From positions 1 through 36,067 of the forward strand of contig JAHBZV010000030.1 in assembly GCA_019635275.1 (NCBI GenBank): DNA of 36,067 bases. The letters run 5' to 3'. Below are positions 31,280 to 36,067 of the stretch, one piece after another; within the stretch, counting starts at the first letter, position 1, and each line of letters opens with the position of its first letter. The translations under genes were made by a program, and so were the position numbers. Source of the stretch: Burkholderiaceae bacterium (GTDB lineage: Bacteria > Pseudomonadota > Gammaproteobacteria > Burkholderiales > Burkholderiaceae_E). The notes below the pieces were generated by a model, which saw nothing but the letters and a program-made list of their open reading frames with translations, had not been told where the DNA came from and ran no database searches.

Positions 31280-32142
31280 CGCCCGCGCTCCCGCGCGAAC
31301 AGCCCCTGGGGCCGATACAGCAGCAACGCGATCATCAGCAGGTAGACGACGAAGGCGCCGAGCTTGGGAACGTAGTACTTGCCGAACACGTCGGCAATGC
31401 CCAGCATCAGCGCCGCGAGCAGCGGCCCGGTGATCGAGCTCGTGCCGCCGACCGCGACCACGATCAGGAAGTAGACCATGAACTTCAGCGGGAAGGTCGG
31501 ATCCATCCCCAGCACCTCGGCGCCGAGCGCGCCGCCCAGTCCGGCCAGGCCCGACCCGGCGGCAAAGGTCGCGAGGAACACCCGGTTCACCGGGATGCCC
31601 AGGCCCCCGGCGACGCGCGGATCGTCGACCGCCGCGCGCAACCTCGAGCCGAAGCGCGTGCGCATCAGGATCGCCTGCAGCCCGAAGGTCAGCGCCACGC
31701 AGACGGCGACGATGAACAGCCGGTAGTGCCCGACGCCCAGCGCCCCGTCGAAGAATTCGCTGCGCCCGCGCAGGAACTCAGGCAGCTGGACGATCTGCAT
31801 CGACGAGCCCATGAACCAGTCGACGGCGGCCACCGCCATGAAGGTAAGCCCGATCGAAAACAGCACCTGGTCCAGGTGCGGCTTCGCGTACATCGGCCGG
31901 TACAGCGTGCGCTCGAGCGCGGCGCCCAGCGCGGCGGTCACGACGAAGGCGACCGGCAGGCAGGCGAGGAACGGCCAGCCCCAGCGCTGCGTGAGCACCA
32001 CCAGCAGGTAGCCGCCGGCCATTGCGAAGGCGCCGTGCGCGAGGTTGATGAAGTTCATCAACCCCATCGTCACGGCCAGCCCGACGGCCAGCACGAACAA
32101 CAGCATCCCGTACGCGATGCCGTCGAACAGCAGCGTCAGCAC
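31276..32142 (-). CDS. livH: Liv-type ABC transporter permease LivH
   Basis: The other channel subunit; 288 residues with about eight helices. Landmarks are the opening LLFDGIAYGMLLFVLAVGL, then MGLMNFINLAHGAFAMAGGY, ALERTLYRPMY, the coupling loop TRFGSRLRAAVDDPRVAGGLGI and the region GGALGAEVLGMDP with VVAVGGTSSITGPLLAA. It starts with GTG at 32142, one base after the livK stop (TGA-T-GTG); an ATG overlapping this point is out of frame. Position and order (K-H-M-G-F) are the standard HAAT arrangement. Confidence 0.91.
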   Translation of the reverse strand: MLTLLFDGIAYGMLLFVLAVGLAVTMGLMNFINLAHGAFAMAGGYLLVVLTQRWGWPFLACLPVAFVVTAALGAALERTLYRPMYAKPHLDQVLFSIGLTFMAVAAVDWFMGSSMQIVQLPEFLRGRSEFFDGALGVGHYRLFIVAVCVALTFGLQAILMRTRFGSRLRAAVDDPRVAGGLGIPVNRVFLATFAAGSGLAGLGGALGAEVLGMDPTFPLKFMVYFLIVVAVGGTSSITGPLLAALMLGIADVFGKYYVPKLGAFVVYLLMIALLLYRPQGLFARERGR

Positions 32143-32143
32143 A

Positions 32144-33331
32144 TCACTGGCCCCGGCCCGGGTCCTTCACCGCCTTCAGCGAGTCGAACTCGACGTTGTA
32201 GAGCTGGCCGCCGACGCGCTCGACCTTGCGGATGTAGATGTCCTGCACGATGTCGCGGGTCTGCGCGTCGATCGTCACCGGACCGCGCGGGCTCTCGAAC
32301 GACTGGCCCTTCATCGCCGCGACCAGCGCTTCGCCGCCGGCGCCCTTGGTGGCCTCGAGCGCCGTGTAGATCACGCGCATCCCGTCGTAGCCGCCGACCG
32401 CCATGAAGTTGGGCCGCATCCCGTTGTTGGCCTTGCCGAACGCTGCGACGAACGCCTTGTTCGCCGCCGAGCCGTGCGCGGCCGAATAGTGGTGCGAGGT
32501 GACGACGCCGAGCGCCGCGTCGCCCATCTCGTTCAGGATGTCGTCGTCGGTCACGTCGCCGGTGCCGATCAGCCGCACGCCGGCCTTGTCCAGGCCGCGC
32601 TCGGTGAACTGCTTCATCAGCTGCGCGCCGACGCCCGAGGGCAGGAACACGAACACCGCGTCGGGCTTCTCGTCGCGCACCTTCTGCAGGAACGGCGCGA
32701 AGTCGGGGTTGCGCAGCGGCACCCGCAGCGAGTCGGTGACCTGGCCGCCGCCGCGCGTGAAGCGGGCGACGAACACCTTCTCGGCGTCGATGCCGGGACC
32801 GTAGTCGCTCACCAGCGTGACGACCTTGCGGATGCCGTTCTTCGGTGCCCATTCGGCGATGCCGAGCGTGGCCTGCGGCAGCGTGAAGCTGGTGCGCACG
32901 ATGAACGGCGACGCTTCGATGATGCTGGAGGTCGCCGCGGCCATCACCACCATCGGCGTCTTCGATTGCGTGGCGATCGGCGCGGTCGCGAGCGCCAGCG
33001 GCGTGAGACCGAAGCCCGCGAGCACCGCCACCTTGTCGTTGACGACGAGTTCCTGTGCCAGTCGACGCGTGACGTCGGCGGTACCGCCGTCGTCCTTGAC
33101 GATCAGCTCGACCTTGCGCCCGGCGACCGTGCCGCCGTGTTGCGCCATGTAGAGCTTCGCGGCTGCCTCGACCTGCCGGCCGGTGGACGCGAAGGGGCCC
33201 GTCATCGGCAGGATCAGGCCGATGCGGATCGGATCGGACTGCGCGAAGGCCGGCGCCGTGGCGCCGACCGGCAGGCCGGCCGCAATGGCGACGGCCGCGA
33301 GCCGTCGCAGGGTGATTCGCTTGTCGTGCAT
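32144..33331 (-). CDS. Liv-type ABC transporter substrate-binding protein
   Basis: Periplasmic receptor of the importer; 395 residues. A signal peptide with a twin-arginine-like start (TLRRLAAVAIAAG) ends near APAFA (residue 30). The mature part is a Peripla_BP_6 fold: IRIGLILPMTGPFASTGRQ, VELIVKDDGG, then TPMVVMAAATSSIIEASPFIVR and SDYGPGIDAEKVF. Such receptors bind amino acids, but also aromatic acids, urea, amides or short fatty acids; the usual ligand-site residues do not decide here. ATG 33331 has GGAG six bases upstream. It heads the seven-gene unit. The 178 bases upstream, before tRNA-Cys, are GC-rich and show no convincing promoter. Confidence 0.9.
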   Translation of the reverse strand: MHDKRITLRRLAAVAIAAGLPVGATAPAFAQSDPIRIGLILPMTGPFASTGRQVEAAAKLYMAQHGGTVAGRKVELIVKDDGGTADVTRRLAQELVVNDKVAVLAGFGLTPLALATAPIATQSKTPMVVMAAATSSIIEASPFIVRTSFTLPQATLGIAEWAPKNGIRKVVTLVSDYGPGIDAEKVFVARFTRGGGQVTDSLRVPLRNPDFAPFLQKVRDEKPDAVFVFLPSGVGAQLMKQFTERGLDKAGVRLIGTGDVTDDDILNEMGDAALGVVTSHHYSAAHGSAANKAFVAAFGKANNGMRPNFMAVGGYDGMRVIYTALEATKGAGGEALVAAMKGQSFESPRGPVTIDAQTRDIVQDIYIRKVERVGGQLYNVEFDSLKAVKDPGRGQ

Positions 33332-33509
33332 CGTTGTCTCCAGGCGGGTGCGATCGCGGCGCCGCGGGCCGCGGTTCCCGGCCGATGCCGAGGTTTCCCC
33401 CGGGCCGGGAGTGCGCGGCAGCTTAGCACGGCCCCCAGTGCGGGCGCGCGCCTGTCGGCGGGCCGCGGCCTGGGTCCGGAGCGTCCGGCAAGATGCCAAA
33501 CTGGAGGAT

Positions 33510-33583
33510 TGGAGGCGGAGGTCGGAATCGAACCGGCGTACACGGCTTTGCAGGCCGCTGCATAACCACTCTGCCACCCCGCC
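33510..33583 (-). tRNA. tRNA-Cys (anticodon GCA)
   Basis: A 74-base tRNA with acceptor GGCGGGG/CTCCGCC (one G-U pair), D loop AGAGTGGTTATGCA, anticodon loop around CTGCAAA giving GCA, T loop GGTTCGATTCC, discriminator U and an encoded CCA. It is the second tRNA after pgsA, as in the enterobacterial order glyW-cysT, but lies beyond an intrinsic terminator; the 38 bases before it are very GC-rich and show no promoter. Confidence 0.97.
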
Positions 33584-33621
33584 GGGTGTGCGCGCCGCAC
33601 CGGCGCGGGCCGGGGTGGCGG

Positions 33622-33650
33622 TAAAGAAAAAGGGAAGCGCAGGCTTCCCT
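33622..33650 (-). terminator. Intrinsic terminator after tRNA-Gly
   Basis: Reading the minus strand: AGGGAAGC-CTGC-GCTTCCCT, an eight-base-pair perfect stem with a four-base loop (33631-33650), followed directly by TTTTTCTTT (33622-33630). It begins eight bases after the tRNA-Gly 3' end and sits before tRNA-Cys. Confidence 0.85.
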
Positions 33651-33658
33651 TCAGGAAC

Positions 33659-33734
33659 TGGAGCGGGAGACGAGTCTCGAACTCGCGACCTCAACCTTGG
33701 CAAGGTTGCGCTCTACCAACTGAGCTACTCCCGC
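33659..33734 (-). tRNA. tRNA-Gly (anticodon GCC)
   Basis: A 76-base tRNA with acceptor GCGGGAG/CTCCCGC, D arm GCTCAGTTGGTAGAGC, anticodon stem-loop CAACCTTGCCAAGGTTG (GCC), T arm GCGAGTTCGAGACTCG-like, discriminator U and an encoded CCA. It reads GGC and GGU. A full-consensus promoter lies 15 bases upstream and a strong terminator eight bases downstream. Confidence 0.97.
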
Positions 33735-33749
33735 GCTCGGAAGCCCGCA

Positions 33750-33777
33750 ATTATAGCCCGACACTACTGCCTGTCAA
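33750..33777 (-). promoter_or_regulatory. Full-consensus sigma70 promoter of tRNA-Gly
   Basis: On the minus strand TTGACA (33772-33777) and TATAAT (33750-33755) are both perfect, with a 16-base spacer. The predicted start is near 33743, about nine bases before the mature tRNA end. The discriminator is GC-rich (TTGCGGGC), in keeping with stringent control. Confidence 0.85.
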
Positions 33778-33802
33778 ACCACGCCCGCCCCCGCGGCAGC
33801 GG

Positions 33803-34387
33803 TCAGCCCTGGCGGCCGCTGTGCCTGCCGCCGTCGCGCAGCACCGGCCACGCCTGGCGCAGGTAGTACAGCATCGACCAGACCGTGAGCACCGCGGCGA
33901 CCCAGATCAGCCAGGTGCCGAGCGGGCGCGTGTGGAACAGGCCGCCGAGGCGCCCGTCGTAGAGCAGCATCGGGATCGCGACCAGCTGGGCGACGGTCTT
34001 GAACTTGCCGATCGAGTGGACGGCGACGCTGGCGCGCGCGCCCACCTGCGCCATCCACTCGCGCAGCGCCGAGATCGTCAGCTCGCGCCCGACGATGATC
34101 GCCGCGACGATCGCGTCGACCCGGTGGTGATCGACGAGCATCACCAGGGCCACGCAGACGATCAGCTTGTCGGCGACCGGGTCGAGGAAGGCGCCGAAGG
34201 CCGAGGTCTGCCCCCAGCGCCGCGCGAGCCAGCCGTCGAGCCAGTCGGTGATCGCGGCGGCGACGAACAGCACCGTCGCCAGCACGTTCTGCGTGAACGG
34301 CGCGACCGGCAGGAAGAACACCGCGACCAGCAGCGGTATCGCGACGACGCGCGTCCAGGTGAGCAGGGTCGGAAGGTTCCAGGGCAT
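33803..34387 (-). CDS. pgsA: Phosphatidylglycerophosphate synthase PgsA
   Basis: Makes phosphatidylglycerol phosphate from CDP-diacylglycerol and glycerol 3-phosphate, the committed step to phosphatidylglycerol and cardiolipin, in the inner membrane. The 194-residue protein has about five helices and the complete CDP-alcohol phosphotransferase motif DG-x2-AR-x8-G-x3-D-x3-D in DWLDGWLARRWGQTSAFGAF followed by LDPVADK (about 47-73). MPWNLPTLLTWTRVVAIP is a standard PgsA start. It follows uvrC after 55 bases and precedes tRNA-Gly, the same uvrC-pgsA-tRNA order known from E. coli. Confidence 0.94.
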   Translation of the reverse strand: MPWNLPTLLTWTRVVAIPLLVAVFFLPVAPFTQNVLATVLFVAAAITDWLDGWLARRWGQTSAFGAFLDPVADKLIVCVALVMLVDHHRVDAIVAAIIVGRELTISALREWMAQVGARASVAVHSIGKFKTVAQLVAIPMLLYDGRLGGLFHTRPLGTWLIWVAAVLTVWSMLYYLRQAWPVLRDGGRHSGRQG

Positions 34388-34442
34388 GGTCGGACGGGCC
34401 GGCGACCGCAGCCCGCGACGGGCGGCCGCGATCGCGCCGGCA

Positions 34443-36067
34443 TCAGTGCAGTCGTCGATAGATCTCTTCGGCAAGCGCCCGGGAGACGCCCTCCACCGAG
34501 GCGAGGTCCTCGACGCTTGCCGCCATGATGCCACGCAGGCCACCGAAACGCGCAAGCAGGCGCTGTCGGCGCTTCGGGCCAATGCCGTCGATCTCGTCGA
34601 GCCGCGAGCCCGTGCGCGCCTTCGCGCGGCGCGAGCGCATGCCGGTGATCGCGAACCGGTGGGCCTCGTCGCGGATCTGCGCGACCAGCATCAGCGCCGC
34701 CGAGTCGCGCCCGGGGACGATCGGCGCGCGGCCGTCGGCGAACACCAGCGTCTCGAGCCCGACCTTGCGTCCCTCGCCCTTGGCCACGCCGACCAGCGCC
34801 GACACGTCGGCGCCGAGCTCCTCGAACACCTGCCGCGCCGCGCCGACCTGCGTCGCGCCGCCGTCGATCAGCACGACGTCGGGCACTGGTGCCTCGGAGT
34901 AGCGTCGCGTGAGCACCTGCCGCATGGCGGCCGGGTCGTCGCCGCCGACGATGCCTTCGATGTTGAAGCGGCGATATTCGCCGTGCTGCATCGCGTGGTG
35001 CTGGTACACGACGCACGACGCCTGTGTCGCCTCGCCCATCGTGTGGCTGATGTCGAAGCACTCGACGCGCAAGCGGTCGAGGTCGCCGCCGTCGTCCAGC
35101 CCGAGCGTGCGGGCCAGCGCGCGCGTGCGCTCCTTCTGCGAGCCCTCCTCCGAGAGCAGCCGCGCGATCGCCAGCTGTGCGTTCTGCCGGGCGAGCTCGA
35201 GCCACTCGCGGCGCATTCCCTGCGGCTGGCGGATCCACTGCACCGGGTGGCCCGCCTGCTGCTGCAGCCAGTCGAGCAGCGCCTCGTCGGGCGCGACGCC
35301 GTCGACCACCAGGACAGGCGGCACCGGCATCCCGTCGTAGTGCTGGGCGACGAAAGCCTCGACGATTTCGGCAAGCGTCGCCATCTCGCCGCCTTCGGCG
35401 GCGTGCGCGGGGAACCAGGCCTTGTCGCCCAGGTGCCGGCCGCCACGCACCATTGCCAGGTTCACGCAGGCGCGGCCGCCGCGCACGACGGCGGCGACGA
35501 TGTCGGCGTCGACGTCCTGCGCCGCCTCCATCGATTGCCGAGACTGCATCCGCGCGAGCGCACTGAGCCGGTCGCGCAACTGCGCTGCCTCCTCGAACCG
35601 CAGGTCGGCCGCCGCCGCGTGCATCTTCGCCTCGATGTCGGCCAGCACCTCGCGCTGGCCGCCCTGCAGGAAGCGTGCCGCGGCCTCGACGTCCTCGGCG
35701 TAGCCGCGCGCGTCGACCAGCCCCACGCACGGCGCGCTGCAGCGGCCGATCTGGTGCAGCAGGCAGGGCCGCGACCGGTTCGCGAACACCGAGTCCTCGC
35801 AGGTGCGCAGCCGGAAGACCTTCTGCAGCGCCTGGATCGCCTCGCGCACCGACCACGCGTTCGGATACGGCCCGAAGTAGCGGTTGCGCTTGTCGACCGT
35901 ACCCCGGTAGTAGACGATGCGCGGGAACTCGTGCCCGGTGAGCTTGAGGTACGGGTACGACTTGTCGTCGCGAAACAGGATGTTGTAGCGCGGTGCCGCA
36001 GTCTTGATCAGGTTGTTCTCGAGCAGCAGCGCCTCGGCCTCGGAGCGCGTCACCGTGGTCTCGACGC
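34443..36067 (-). CDS. uvrC: Excinuclease ABC subunit UvrC (5' end outside window)
   Basis: Nuclease subunit of UvrABC nucleotide excision repair, which cuts the DNA on both sides of a lesion. About 541 residues are visible; the frame runs open into the window edge ([18 protein letters not shown] matches UvrC about 80 residues from its start), so the start and most of the GIY-YIG domain are missing here. Visible parts: the end of GIY-YIG with [17 protein letters not shown] and RYFGPYPN, the cysteine motif [13 protein letters not shown], a UVR helix pair binding UvrB ([14 protein letters not shown]), the RNase H-like 5'-nuclease with [11 protein letters not shown] and VLIDGG, and a C-terminal double helix-hairpin-helix ([32 protein letters not shown]). 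Confidence 0.96.
   Translation of the reverse strand, partial: VETTVTRSEAEALLLENNLIKTAAPRYNILFRDDKSYPYLKLTGHEFPRIVYYRGTVDKRNRYFGPYPNAWSVREAIQALQKVFRLRTCEDSVFANRSRPCLLHQIGRCSAPCVGLVDARGYAEDVEAAARFLQGGQREVLADIEAKMHAAAADLRFEEAAQLRDRLSALARMQSRQSMEAAQDVDADIVAAVVRGGRACVNLAMVRGGRHLGDKAWFPAHAAEGGEMATLAEIVEAFVAQHYDGMPVPPVLVVDGVAPDEALLDWLQQQAGHPVQWIRQPQGMRREWLELARQNAQLAIARLLSEEGSQKERTRALARTLGLDDGGDLDRLRVECFDISHTMGEATQASCVVYQHHAMQHGEYRRFNIEGIVGGDDPAAMRQVLTRRYSEAPVPDVVLIDGGATQVGAARQVFEELGADVSALVGVAKGEGRKVGLETLVFADGRAPIVPGRDSAALMLVAQIRDEAHRFAITGMRSRRAKARTGSRLDEIDGIGPKRRQRLLARFGGLRGIMAASVEDLASVEGVSRALAEEIYRRLH

Noticed and set aside
33332-33509. Promoter for the liv operon in the gap before livK.
   Set aside because: Only a TAAGCT-like box in GC-rich sequence, without a -35 at proper distance; I cannot support a call.

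Overview
The window is a very GC-rich stretch of bacterial chromosome, almost fully coding, with house-keeping and catabolic genes typical of Betaproteobacteria, probably Burkholderiales. The clues are long-form PurL, bifunctional MnmC, a DctP-type TRAP receptor of a kind common in Bordetella and Burkholderia relatives, a complete Liv-type ABC transporter, and the order uvrC-pgsA-tRNA-Gly-tRNA-Cys. Codon choice is extreme: of 27 genes, 25 end in TGA, two in TAG and none in TAA, and I found no in-frame TTA codon by eye. I see no insertion sequence, prophage, CRISPR array or pseudogene. No stretch longer than 300 bases lacks a gene.

Layout. 52-2050 (minus): an SPW-repeat membrane protein and a BT1/MFS-like carrier. 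2146-5843 (plus): mnmC, a YkgJ-type cysteine-cluster protein and purT. 5955-6857 (plus): a lone LysR regulator behind an AT-rich promoter. 6876-12549 (minus): purL followed by the ABC-F factor ybiT. 12701-23093: a divergent locus. To the left are a MarR-like regulator and a full-length 5-oxoprolinase. To the right are a three-part TRAP transporter (dctP, dctQ, dctM), the NAD(P)H-hydrate repair enzyme nnr and then pgi. The divergent promoter region carries two AACGTT palindromes overlapping a TTGACA box. 23123-25749: an orphan YbbA-type ATPase and a TesA-type SGNH esterase diverge from overlapping start codons, followed by a MOT1-type molybdate carrier. 25790-25874: tRNA-Leu(UAA). 25888-33331 (minus): a compact seven-gene unit livK-H-M-G-F, a short-chain dehydrogenase, and a FadH-type 2,4-dienoyl-CoA reductase. 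33510-36067 (minus): tRNA-Cys, a strong intrinsic terminator, tRNA-Gly with a fully consensus sigma70 promoter, pgsA, and uvrC running off the window end.

How the genes may work together. The most coherent system is the 12.7-23.1 kb locus: I infer uptake of 5-oxoproline (pyroglutamate) by the TRAP system and its ATP-driven opening to glutamate, controlled by the MarR-like protein. Nnr is translationally coupled to the transporter, so two enzymes that deal with spontaneously formed damage metabolites sit together. The second notable unit links a Liv-type importer to two oxidoreductases, suggesting uptake and oxidation of an unsaturated acid rather than of branched-chain amino acids. No wholly new protein family was recognised; the novelty, if any, lies in gene combinations and regulatory layout.
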